A stretch of 11,089 bases of DNA, taken from positions 1 to 11,089 of the forward strand of contig JAMQCK010001178.1 in assembly GCA_024196135.1 (NCBI GenBank), given 5' to 3'. Each line of letters opens with the position of its first letter. The stretch's first letter is position 1. The stretch comes from Pleurotus ostreatus/Saccharomyces cerevisiae fusant (taxonomy: Eukaryota > Opisthokonta). This document shows, piece after piece, positions 1-7,301 of this stretch. The position numbers were made by a program, and so were the translations under genes. Under the pieces are notes generated by a model, which was not told the origin of the DNA, searched no databases, and worked only from the letters and a program-made list of their open reading frames with translations.

Positions 1-59
1 GTGGTGGTCTCTGGGCCGTCTTCAACTTCAATAGCAGGCATCTGACCTTTCTGAGGCAT
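1..59 (-). CDS. Possible 5' end of an unidentified gene, cut by the left window edge
   Basis: Read on the minus strand, an ATG at 59-57 opens a frame that stays open to the window edge: 19 full codons reading MPQKGQMPAIEVEDGPETT. The mix of charged and polar residues looks protein-like. An in-frame stop lies upstream (TAG, about 15 codons before), so this is the first Met of the frame unless an intron precedes it. The stretch is far too short to assign a family. It could equally be chance, since 20 open codons are common in random DNA. The sequence to the left of the window would settle it. No promoter element was recognised upstream of it on the minus strand. Confidence 0.22.
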   Translation of the reverse strand, partial: MPQKGQMPAIEVEDGPETT

Positions 60-462
60 GCGACCGCGGCCCTCTGGGATGAGAACGCACGGCGCACGCT
101 AGGGTGCAGAAGAGCACGTCCACACTGCTGGACAGCGGAGCCGAAATGCCGTTGAGTGCCGTTAATGCCGCTCTACGCCGTCTGTGCCGATTACCGTTCC
201 GTCGGATTTGTGTCACGCAGGCGAGGCGTTCCCTCGTATCTCTACCTTCCCGTCATGCTACGCTGAAGAAAAGGGCGCCATCTTCTTCGGCGCACTCAAC
301 AATGTGCGCCTGCTTTTTTTCGGGGCCAAATTCGACCATCTTACGGGGTCAAAACAGTGTTCGCGTATTTTTGCCAAAATAGTTAAACACTAGGTGACTT
401 ATAGTAAGAGCTGGCCGGCCGCTGCTTTTTCCAGCTGATCATCATAATGACTTGCGCAATAA
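60..462. other. Stretch without a supported gene
   Basis: I see no convincing gene here. The left half is mixed sequence with short overlapping frames on both strands. The part around 305-410 is AT-richer, with T runs and several in-frame stops, and resembles intergenic or intronic sequence. A GTAAGA donor-like site lies at 404 and an acceptor-like CTCTCAG ends at 485, but joining that pair would create a stop codon (TA+A), so I do not call an intron. Confidence 0.3.
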
Positions 463-1080
463 GAACTCGTACCTTGCCCTCTCAGAATCGAAGATACCCT
501 CCCGTACCTACTGAACGCCACCATTGTGTCCACTGAAGAGGCTGTAGCCTGCACGAAGGCAACGCGGCTCGAAATTCACGAAGTCTATTTCCGAAAGTCC
601 GCTTACGCCACGTTGTCGGGCCGTTCCCATCAACGGCCACGGTAACCGTGCGACGTACGTCAAAAGCCCGCAGCGGGCAAAGGTCGGTGCTTCCTCTTCT
701 TTCCTTCCTCCATCCCTCGACCCGTGCGCGTGAGTTTTCCCTCTGTATCCCGAATCTTCTGACACTGACTCACTGACTCTACTTTCTTTCAGTCCATAGG
801 TGGAGTCCATGTTCACTGCCACGGAGGTACGTGTCACGTTCATCTACTCTGACTATAGCTGACGTTCTGCAGAAGCAGTACTTCCTCAGTGTCATCCTCC
901 AGCCCTCCCCACCTGCCCTTCCTCCAACCGGTCCTCCTTTCCGGCTTCACCATAGCTCTCGTCCACGCTCCCTTTCGTGCCGACCCGGGCTCTTTCATCT
1001 CCGATCGACTCCGGAACGTCCTCGCCTCGCTCGCCAGCAAACTTCCCCTTGGATACCTGAACATCGTTGGGCACTGGTAA
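463..1080 (+). CDS. Possible multi-exon gene or gene remnant, product not recognised
   Basis: Two plus-strand segments in frame 1 look protein-like. The first is open from 463 to 642, includes the residues TLPYLLNATIVSTEE, and has no ATG. The second is open from 859 to a TAA at 1078-1080; its last 50 codons are mostly C- or G-ending and it ends with ASLASKLPLGYLNIVGHW. Splice-like signals lie between: a donor GTAACC at 642, a strong GTGAGT at 730 with CTGAC branch-like boxes and a TTTCTTTCAG acceptor ending at 792, then GTACGT at 827 with acceptors at 872, 889 or 902. A small exon at 793-826 can keep the frame, but only if a 32 or 41 nt intron is accepted at 642-673 or 642-682. No start codon or full model is clear, and no family is recognised. 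An AT-rich stretch after 1080 would suit a 3' untranslated region. The final exon is the best supported part; the whole may be a decayed gene. Confidence 0.28.
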
Positions 1081-2427
1081 CATAGGAGTAGAACTCGAGT
1101 AGACTGTAGTAGGTAGGGTAGTGCTTGTAGATTAGCTTTAAATGAATATTTTTTGTCGCTCTTTCGTCGATGGCAGCAAATTTAGAAGGCCGACGCAGGC
1201 GCAAGTACGCAATGGCTAGATACGCCGGCTGTGGCCTTGTTGACGATTTGCCGCAACGACGGCGACCCTGCCGGGAAATTGCCAAGCGGACGGCATTCTC
1301 GTCGTGATGTTGCCAAAGACGGCACGGCTTGCTAATTTTACATGGACTCAAGAGTGCTCGTTTGCGCCCGCAAGGGCGTGGGAGCCTTGCCCGGCTTTGT
1401 GCCCCTTGCGAAAGCTTCACAAGCGATTATGAGCGCTTGTGCGAATTCCCCCAATTCCCTGATGGATCCTGACCGAGCGAAGGAACGATGCGCGACGGGC
1501 TCGCAGCGAAGAACATCTTCTTAAAAAAACAGCGGAGCCCCAGAAGAAGAGCGTAGACGTGTAGGAGCGTGAGCGTGCGGAGTCGAGCGGAAGTCCCTCA
1601 TTCAGCTGTATGCGCGGACAGTCAAAGTCATGAGTTGCGAAGACAGTCGTGGGATGCGAAGGCGGTCGTGCGAGAGGAAGGTAGTCCGTGTAATACGAAG
1701 GCGTCGATCCTCTAGCTTGCTTCCAAAGCGCCGCCTATTCTGGGCAAGGTTCGCCGTTGTGAGCACGCATATTCTCACCGTGGGGCTTCTCCCGGTTCCG
1801 GGGTCGCGTATGCGCCGACGAAAGTGTAGAAGGACGTCTGTGAGCGTGGTCAGCAAGGTCCTTGAGCCACACCATAAGTGGGACCCCAGTGCAAGAAAGG
1901 TAACTCCGTCTATCTCTCGCCACTCGAGTACGGGAACCGACTGGAAGGAGGCGGCGTTGCGTCACAGCAGATCGTGTCGACTCTCCTCCTGTGCAAGGTT
2001 CCGGACGCCTGCGAGGGTTGATAAGCAGCAGGTTCGTTCAAATCAGCTAGCATGGCGTCCTTTACGCCCCGCCCTTGTAAGCGCTCGGGCTGATAAGTGG
2101 TGCATCGTGGGCAACGTACCCCACTCCGAGCCTCGGCGTAGTCACGATGAACGAGGTACTTGCGCCGCATAACTATCGATAGCATGATTGTATGGGTAGA
2201 GACGTCCGCTTCCATCGTACGCGCACGGCGTACCCTTCCTTGGTAAGTAATGCAGCCAGCGCGTTCGGAGTCGACTGCGTAAACGGAGGTCACAAGGGAG
2301 ATGGGCGCCGGTCAGAGGATGATGGAAATCAAAAGGTTGTCTTTTGGTTCACTGGCAGAGTGCAAGCAAGTAGCTGAATTCAGACAGAGTCCACGACAGA
2401 AGACGGAGAGAAAAGAGAAGAGAAACC
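1081..2427. other. Stretch without a supported gene
   Basis: The first 80 bases are AT-rich and could be a 3' flank of the candidate gene before it. An ATG at about 1170 opens a frame of about 45 codons (starting MAANLEGRRRRKY), too short and Arg-rich to support. From 1630 to 2172 one plus frame is open for 180 codons, but its product is dominated by Arg and Ser with no domain pattern. Around 1633-1710 there are three or four degenerate copies of a roughly 20 bp phrase (GCGAAGGCGGTCGTG-like). I recognise no RNA gene or mobile element. Confidence 0.35.
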
Positions 2428-2738
2428 ATGGTGGTTGAGTTCATGGTCGACCTTCGGGAGATCCCGATTCCCACAATCGTGGGATTTAATTGTGACCACG
2501 TGGTGGCACGTGTCAATGACGCAACTCCAACATCTGCTTCCTGTTGTCGCCCTTTCTTTTCGACCATCATGTTCGACTTTATCGAACACCGGTTTTCATT
2601 CTAAACCCCTCCGAGACTCCAGCGTCTCGAACTCTACCAGGACGTGTCATCTTCCGGAAGTGCAGTCTCCCTCCAGCTCCTTCCTCGCTCTTCGACGACA
2701 TATTCGAGGACTGGGAAGACGAACGTAAGGACCTTTAG
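2428..2738 (+). pseudogene. Possible coding remnant in two frames, product not recognised
   Basis: An ATG at 2428 opens a frame beginning MVVEFMVDLREIPIPTIVGF that stops after 58 codons. A second, overlapping frame, open from about 2518, ends at a TAG at 2736-2738 with the acidic tail LFDDIFEDWEDERKDL. Both read like protein, but they are in different frames (frame 1 and frame 0) and I find no clean GT-AG intron that joins them. A frameshifted remnant, an unseen intron or pure chance are all possible. Two CACGTG hexamers 10 bp apart (2497-2502 and 2507-2512) lie inside the stretch, which could instead mark it as regulatory DNA. No family recognised. Confidence 0.15.
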
Positions 2739-3439
2739 GCAAGCGTAGAAAGGCACCGCAAGGGTACAGGAAGTTCCACGAGCAATAGAAGCAGATTTCT
2801 TACCCCGACTCGCTGTATCGGCACTCCTCGGACCCGCCTAGAGCCCTACATCCCATCGCGGCGTCAAAGGATGGCGCGGCTTCCTCGATCCTCCCGGTCT
2901 CATACTACGCCTGTGAATGGATTCGCGCGTCCGACGCTCACGCTTGCGTCCCTGTCTGGCGGGCGAGCTATAGTGGTGTCCTTACTTACGTGTTATCTAT
3001 AGCCTGCCATAGCTGGTTGAGTTGCATGTTCTGGAGGCACATGAGCCAAATACATCACCCTGCTCTATTGCCCTGCTGGTCCTGTACTGTCAGAAGGGCA
3101 CGTCACAGCGCGTTCATCGCCCACGATGGTGTGTGTGAGCTGACGGGCACGAAGCTGTATTCGTAGGCTTGTGTCCACGGCCGCGCCGCATGGGAGCGCA
3201 CCCCTTTTCCTCGCGTACCCCATCGGCCGCGTCCATCGCACCAGGGCTCTCCCCCCTTCGTTCATCGTCAAGCGTGCTGCAGAATGGGAGCCCATGACTG
3301 CGAGTTTCAAACTTAGCTGCGTACGGCCAGCCACGCGCCGTCACGCGACCCCCGAAAGAAGACATGTCTCTCCCTTATTGTGCAATGGCCGGAGCTTGTT
3401 CTCCTCGGCAAGCCCTACAATGCGCATTCAAAAGCGCTC
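2739..3439. other. Intergenic stretch upstream of the P450, no supported gene
   Basis: No gene is supported. One plus frame is open from 2789 to about 3166 (some 125 codons), but its product is rich in Cys, His and Trp without a recognisable pattern and its codon choice is unlike that of the P450. Overlapping short frames on both strands in 3065-3455 appear to be chance products of the GC content. Part of this interval may carry distal promoter elements for the gene at 3560. Confidence 0.35.
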
Positions 3440-3559
3440 ATTGGACGCCAGATAGCCATCCCAACAATCAACGTAAAGCGTAGCGCGCACGCGGCGCCGG
3501 AGACAGCCGCCCGGTAAGCGCGCTATATAACCCTGCATCGCGTCCGGAGTCCACCAACG
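3440..3559 (+). promoter_or_regulatory. Promoter region of the CYP53-like P450 gene
   Basis: The 120 bases before the start codon hold several elements common in fungal promoters: an inverted CCAAT box (ATTGG) at 3440-3444, a GATA-factor type AGATAG at 3450-3455, two CCGGAG hexamers fitting the CreA-type SYGGRG consensus at 3497-3502 and 3544-3549, and a TATA box at 3524-3530. Carbon and nitrogen control of aromatic catabolism is well known in fungi, so these sites are plausible, but each is short and could occur by chance. The position relative to the start codon is the main support. Confidence 0.45.
3524..3530 (+). promoter_or_regulatory. TATA box (TATATAA)
   Basis: A consensus TATATAA on the coding strand ends 29 bases before the ATG of the P450 gene. 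With the usual TATA-to-start distance of about 30 bases or more, transcription would begin at or very close to the start codon, so the 5' untranslated leader would be extremely short. Confidence 0.55.
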
Positions 3560-5356
3560 ATGGCGCCCACTATCGTGACCGAGTACCTCTCCGACTGGCG
3601 TGTCTTGGCTGGGTCGTGCTCTCTCGCGCTTGTCCTCTACCATCTTGTCCCGTATGCGCTCGATACCCATCGTCTACGAGGCTACCCTGGCCCCTTCCTG
3701 GCCAAGTTCTCCGATTTCTGGTTAGCACTGCTCTCCCGAGGAGGCCACCGCTCCGAGAAGGTGCACGAACTGCACGAGAAATATGGTACGTGCGTCATAT
3801 TCGCCGATCAGTTCCCCGCGAGTTCAACCCCCTCCAGGCCCCTTCGTTCGCATTGCCCCAAACCACCTCTCCATCGCGCACCCCGATGCGCTGCAAACGG
3901 TGTACGCGCACGGCAATGGCGCGCTCAAGTCAGACTTCTATGACGCTTTTGTGGCCATTCACCGCGGTCTCTTCAACACCCGCGACCGCGCGGAGCATAC
4001 CCGCAAGCGGAAGATCGTCTCCCACATATTCTCGCAGAAGAGCGTCAATGAGTTCGAGCCCCACGTTCGGTTGTACGTCGAGCAGCTCATGGGGCGCTGG
4101 GATGCGATGCACGACTTGGCGCTGAAGGGCGGATCCGGCGACGAAGGTGATGGTGGCTGGACTGGTCACGATGGCCGCTTGTGGCTTGATCTGCTGCCTT
4201 GTGAGTATCCATTCTCTGCTCTATGCCCGCACGGCAAAGCTTGACTGTACAATAGGGTCTAACTATCTTGCGTTCGACATCATCGGCGACCTCGCTTTCG
4301 GCGCGCCGTTCGGTATGATTCTGTCTGGTGCGGACGCCGCGCAGATCCCGAAGCGCCCCGACGAGGCCCTGGGCAAGTACGGCGGCGACCACAGCGAGAT
4401 TGAGACCATCGCTGTCCCCGCCGTCCGCACCATCAACGGTCGCGGCGAGTACTCCATGACCATGGGCTGCATCCCCCCGCGCTGGCGGCCCGCGGTCAAG
4501 CGCGTCCTCCCCGAGTTCCGGCGCGGCGCCGCGGACGTGCAGGCGCTCTCCGGCATAGCCATCATGGCCGTCGCGAAGCGCCTCGCGACGCCGACGGACC
4601 GCAACGACCTGCTGAGCAAGCTGCAGGCGGCGAAGGACGAGAAGGGCCAGCCGCTCGGCGCCGCGGAGCTCACCGCGGAGGCGCTCACGCTGCTCATCGC
4701 GGGCTCGGACACGACGTCGAACTCGACGTGCGCGATCATCTACTACCTCGCGCGGAGCCCGGCGACACAGGCGCGCCTGCAGCAGGAGCTGGACGAGGCG
4801 CTGGGCGCGGACGCGGCGGAGAAGGTGACGTTCTACGAGCAGGTGAAGAAGCTGCCCTATCTGGACGCGGTCATCAACGAGGCGCTCCGGCTGCACTCGA
4901 CCTCCGCGCTCGGCCTCCCGCGGATCGTGCCCGCGGGCGGCATGACCGTTATGGGCCAGTTCTTCCCTGAGGGCACCGTTCTGAGCGTGCCGAGCTACAC
5001 GCTGCACCGCGACGAAGATGTTTGGGGCGAGGACGCGGAGGACTTCAGGCCTGAGCGCTGGTTTGAGCGCGACCAGGCGCTGTTGCAGCGCACGTTCAAC
5101 CCATTCTCTATCGGTCCGCGGGCGTGCGTGGGGAAGAACCTCGCGACGCTCGAGCTGCAGATCATCATCTCCTCGCTTCTTCGTCGCTATCACTTCGTTC
5201 TCGAGAACCCCGATATGGAGGTGAGAATCTGTGTCTGCTTCTCGTGAGTCTTTGTTCTGATTCGCAATTTACCAGCTCCCAACTCGTGAGGGCTTCCTTC
5301 GCAAGCCTCTGACTTGCAAGGTGGGCATCAAGCGTCGGGATGATGTGCTTCTTTAG
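3560..5356 (+). CDS. CYP53-like cytochrome P450, probable benzoate 4-monooxygenase
   Basis: A four-exon gene: 3560-3785, 3838-4200, 4256-5220 and 5276-5356, encoding 544 residues, near the usual length for fungal P450s. CYP53 enzymes hydroxylate benzoate (and some related aromatics) to 4-hydroxybenzoate, using electrons from NADPH-P450 reductase at the endoplasmic reticulum. Seen directly: an N-terminal hydrophobic anchor at about residues 15-34, a Pro-rich hinge RGYPGP at 40-45, the helix I motif AGSDTT at 345-350, ExxR (EALR) at 405-408, PERW at 462-465, and the haem loop FSIGPRACVG with the ligand Cys487. The stretch LAFDIIGDLAFG just after the second intron, LRLHSTSALGLPR after ExxR, and a C-terminal EGFLRKPLTCKVGIKRR are typical of CYP53. 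The introns are phase 1, phase 1 and phase 0, and each join restores a family-like sequence. Exon 3 has strongly GC-ending codons. No frameshift or lost key residue is visible. The family assignment is confident; the exact substrate is inferred. No partner gene of the pathway is in the window. Confidence 0.95.
3786..3837 (+). other. P450 intron 1 (52 nt, phase 1)
   Basis: Starts GTACGT and ends CTCCAG. Removing it joins HEKYG to PFVRIAPNHLS, the expected conserved passage in this part of P450s, and moves reading from frame 2 into frame 0. Reading through instead leaves the P450-like sequence at once. Confidence 0.9.
4201..4255 (+). other. P450 intron 2 (55 nt, phase 1)
   Basis: Starts GTGAGT and ends ACAATAG, with a TTGAC branch-like box about 15 bases before the acceptor. 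Splicing gives a Trp codon across the joint (T+GG) and the passage LLPWSNYLAFDIIGD. Confidence 0.9.
5221..5275 (+). other. P450 intron 3 (55 nt, phase 0)
   Basis: Starts GTGAGA and ends TTACCAG, with a CTGAT branch-like box at 5257-5261. Splicing adds a 26-residue last exon whose EGFLRKPL passage is typical of CYP53. If retained, the protein would end after eight unrelated residues (VRICVCFS). Confidence 0.88.
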
Positions 5357-5587
5357 GCGGATGGGGGATGAGGAGACTCAAGATACCAAACAAGCTGTCT
5401 ATGTGTAACTGTATTCGTGAATGCGAGCTTCGATGATATCCTGTACAACTGCGCGAACGCCACGAAGCTCCGGAGTTGTCAGATTGGAAGCCCCGGTCGC
5501 CGGTAGGTTGCCACAAATGCGATACACAGCCACCATCTTCCTAAACTTGTGTGAGCTAAGTCCGAGTTTACGAGGACTTAGCGGGAG
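5357..5587. other. 3' flank of the P450 gene
   Basis: No gene on the plus strand. This presumably holds the 3' untranslated region and polyadenylation site of the P450, but no AATAAA is present. Two inverted repeats lie here: GAGCTTCG at 5425-5432 against CGAAGCTC at 5463-5470, and a tighter one at 5555-5582 listed separately. Confidence 0.4.
5555..5582. repeat. Perfect 9 bp inverted repeat with 10 nt loop
   Basis: GCTAAGTCC at 5555-5563 pairs exactly with GGACTTAGC at 5574-5582 around a 10-base loop. It lies about 200 bases past the P450 stop and just beyond the 3' end of the short minus-strand frame at 5588-5689. In fungi such a hairpin is not a standard terminator, so the role is unknown. 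Confidence 0.6.
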
Positions 5588-5689
5588 TCAAGCGAAGCAG
5601 GCGCTGCGAGCCCGGCCATAGCCGAGTGACGTCGCCGCGTCCGAAGGATTCGCGGTGACGATCACGCGGGCGGCGAGCGCGTCGGCCAT
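5588..5689 (-). CDS. Short coding-like ORF, unidentified, 33 residues
   Basis: A minus-strand ATG at 5689 opens 33 codons starting MADALAARVIVTANPSDAAT and ending with a TGA at 5590-5588. Codons are mostly C- or G-ending, like those of the P450, and the residue mix (Ala, Asp, Val, Thr) looks like a real N terminus. There is no room for a known domain. It may be the first exon of a gene whose continuation is lost or spliced at a site I cannot pick, a gene relic, or chance in GC-rich DNA. Transcription would converge with the P450. No homologue comes to mind. Confidence 0.25.
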   Translation of the reverse strand: MADALAARVIVTANPSDAATSLGYGRARSACFA

Positions 5690-6328
5690 GGTCGCCTCTC
5701 CGCTCTGCCCTCCATCGCCTCGAGGCTCCTGCAGCCAGCTTTCTTTTGTCTCCTCTGATACCACGCATACGACAACTCAAGACCTCTAGGCGGCTGCGAA
5801 TCCATGGCTGCATGCCACCCGGACCATCCCGAGGCGCATATACCCAGCATATACTCACTTTCGAGGCGATCGGACACCCGGGTTCGCCGACTGTCGACCC
5901 AACGGGCTATCATCCAACCCTCCTGGCGTACCCATATCATCTCCGTCAATCCATTCTGCTATCCGCTGGTACAAGAACGACGACGCAGGCGCCACATCGT
6001 ATCATCTCAGATGCCTAAGAGACGCCGCAATCAAGCCCGATGCTCATTGCGGCTGCGACTATCCCAGCCAGTGGACGAGCACCGAGGACCACACGTGCGG
6101 CCGCTCGTTGCGGCTCACCACGGCAGGCCGAGTGAGTGCTCTCCCAATATCTGCGATCCTTCAGTCGCTCTTTGCAGGCACACAATATTCCCTCGCAGCC
6201 ACGATGCCACCATCTATCCAACTTCACCAGTACAGGACCTTCGCCCATCTCCTCTTCGTCTTACTCGTTCCGAATACGCGATCTCAGTTGCAATACATCT
6301 ATTTCTACCGTTCTATTCATCCTACCGA
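5690..6328. other. Stretch without a supported gene
   Basis: Several frames overlap on both strands, including a plus frame open from 5804 to 6724, but the products before 6329 are rich in Arg, Ser, Pro and His without domain pattern. From about 6130 the plus strand becomes pyrimidine-rich, as fungal promoters often are, leading to the ATG at 6329. A GCATATAC octamer occurs twice 12 bases apart (5836-5843 and 5848-5855). Confidence 0.35.
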
Positions 6329-6724
6329 ATGAAGATCGGTCTACCCAGCCTCGACGAAGCCCTGGCTTTCGCCGGTGAGTACCTAGCTTCCGTCTTGCTT
6401 AGCCCGCACCCCTTCCAAGTCCTACCTTTGTGTCTCGGCTGTATCGTGGACTGCGTGTCAAAGAAACCCGAGTTACTAACAAGAGAAGTTACCCCTGGGA
6501 AGAGGGCATGCTTCTGCCAACTAGCTAGGCGAAAGACCGGCGATGCTGATGCGCAATCCCTTGCCTCACGGGTTAGGATTTGTGCATCGCTGACGCTTGT
6601 TCGACACGGGTCACGCCCGTGGCGCGCGGTTGAAGTTCAACTTCGATCTCATCCCCACATACTCCTTTGTTTCCTTCTACTTCTCTTCGGGGCTGCTGGA
6701 AACCAGCCCCTCGTTCGACGTTAG
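6329..6724 (+). CDS. Coding-like first exon (or 131-residue ORF), unidentified
   Basis: The ATG at 6329 starts MKIGLPSLDEALAFAG, mostly C- or G-ending codons, followed immediately by a textbook donor GTGAGT at 6375-6380. This looks like a short first exon behind a pyrimidine-rich leader. A perfect TACTAAC branch box lies at 6474-6480, with possible acceptors at 6502 or 6523, but no good second exon follows. Read without splicing, the frame continues to a stop at 6722-6724 for 131 residues, with a hydrophobic stretch near the end (HILLCFLLLLFGAAG). The frame then meets the repeat array, which suggests that array growth or insertion may have cut the gene. Function unknown. Confidence 0.25.
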   Translation: MKIGLPSLDEALAFAGEYLASVLLSPHPFQVLPLCLGCIVDCVSKKPELLTREVTPGKRACFCQLARRKTGDADAQSLASRVRICASLTLVRHGSRPWRAVEVQLRSHPHILLCFLLLLFGAAGNQPLVRR

Positions 6725-7115
6725 CTCCCCTGAGCGCGTCTCCTCGGTGTTAGCTCCCTCCTGAGCGCACCTCGTTCAGCGTTAGCCCCCTGGCGCGCTT
6801 CGTTCGACGTCAGCTCCCCTGAGCGCGTCCCCTCGGTGTTAGCTCGCTCCTGAGCGCACCTCGTTTGGCGTTAGCCCCCTGGCGCGCTTCGTTTGGTGTT
6901 AGCTCCCTCCTGAGCGCGCCTCCTTCGGTGTTAGCTCCCCTCCTGAGCGCACCTCGTTCTGCGTTAGCCCCCTGGCGCGCTTCATTCAGCGTTAGCCCCC
7001 TGGCGCGCTTCCTTCAGCGTTTGCTCCTCCGGAGCGCGCTTCACATGGCGGTCAGCTCCCCCGAGCACGCCTCGTCCAGCGTTAGCCCTTCCACGGCGCG
7101 CCCCCCCCCTCTTGC
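6720..7115 (+). repeat. Tandem array, block A: ~30 bp monomers, with an 89 bp higher-order unit
   Basis: About 13 monomers start with GTTAGC (or GTCAGC, GTTTGC) at 6720, 6749, 6781, 6809, 6838, 6870, 6898, 6930, 6963, 6991, 7019, 7051 and 7081. Spacings are 28-33 bases, and each box is followed by a GAGCGC or GGCGCGC core. The first six form two 89 bp trimers (6720-6808 and 6809-6897) that differ at only a few bases, so the trimer was duplicated as a block. Frames through it are not conserved, so it is best read as a non-coding minisatellite. Confidence 0.9.
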
Positions 7116-7301
7116 GTTAGCTTATTGCGCGCATCCCTCATCTATTGTCGATGCTAGTCCTTTAGGGCGCATCATCTATCAGAGCATTTGCCGCAAGGCA
7201 TGCTCCCCTGGCGTTAGCGTAACGGCGCGCCTCTCCGATGTTAACTCTCACGAGCACATCCCCTATCTTCATCGGCATCAGCCGCTCCATCCATCGTCGA
7301 T
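7116..7301 (+). repeat. Degenerate monomers between array blocks A and B
   Basis: Boxes at 7116 (GTTAGC), 7153 (GCTAGT), 7213 (GTTAGC) and 7240 (GTTAAC), with GCGC cores following most of them. Spacing is looser than in the flanking blocks and the sequence between is diverged, as expected of old copies of the same family. A run of nine C lies just before, at about 7101-7109. Confidence 0.65.

Noticed and set aside
104..382. LLDSGAE in a plus frame, reminiscent of the retroelement aspartic protease motif
   Set aside because: The flanking residues do not fit the protease signature, no other retroelement domain or long terminal repeat is nearby, and the rest of the frame is Arg/Ser-rich.
1630..2172. 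180-codon plus-strand frame
   Set aside because: Arg/Ser-dominated product without domains, and the overlapping minus-strand frames are equally long. No promoter or splice structure supports it.
4087..5193. A 368-codon open frame on the minus strand opposite the P450
   Set aside because: Its Arg/Ala/Leu/Val-rich product has no domain pattern and is the expected antisense shadow of a GC-ending, well-supported coding exon.
5804..6724. 306-codon plus-strand frame as one gene
   Set aside because: The first 175 codons are Arg/Ser/Pro/His-rich with no pattern or codon preference. Only the part from the internal Met at 6329 looks coding-like and is reported separately.
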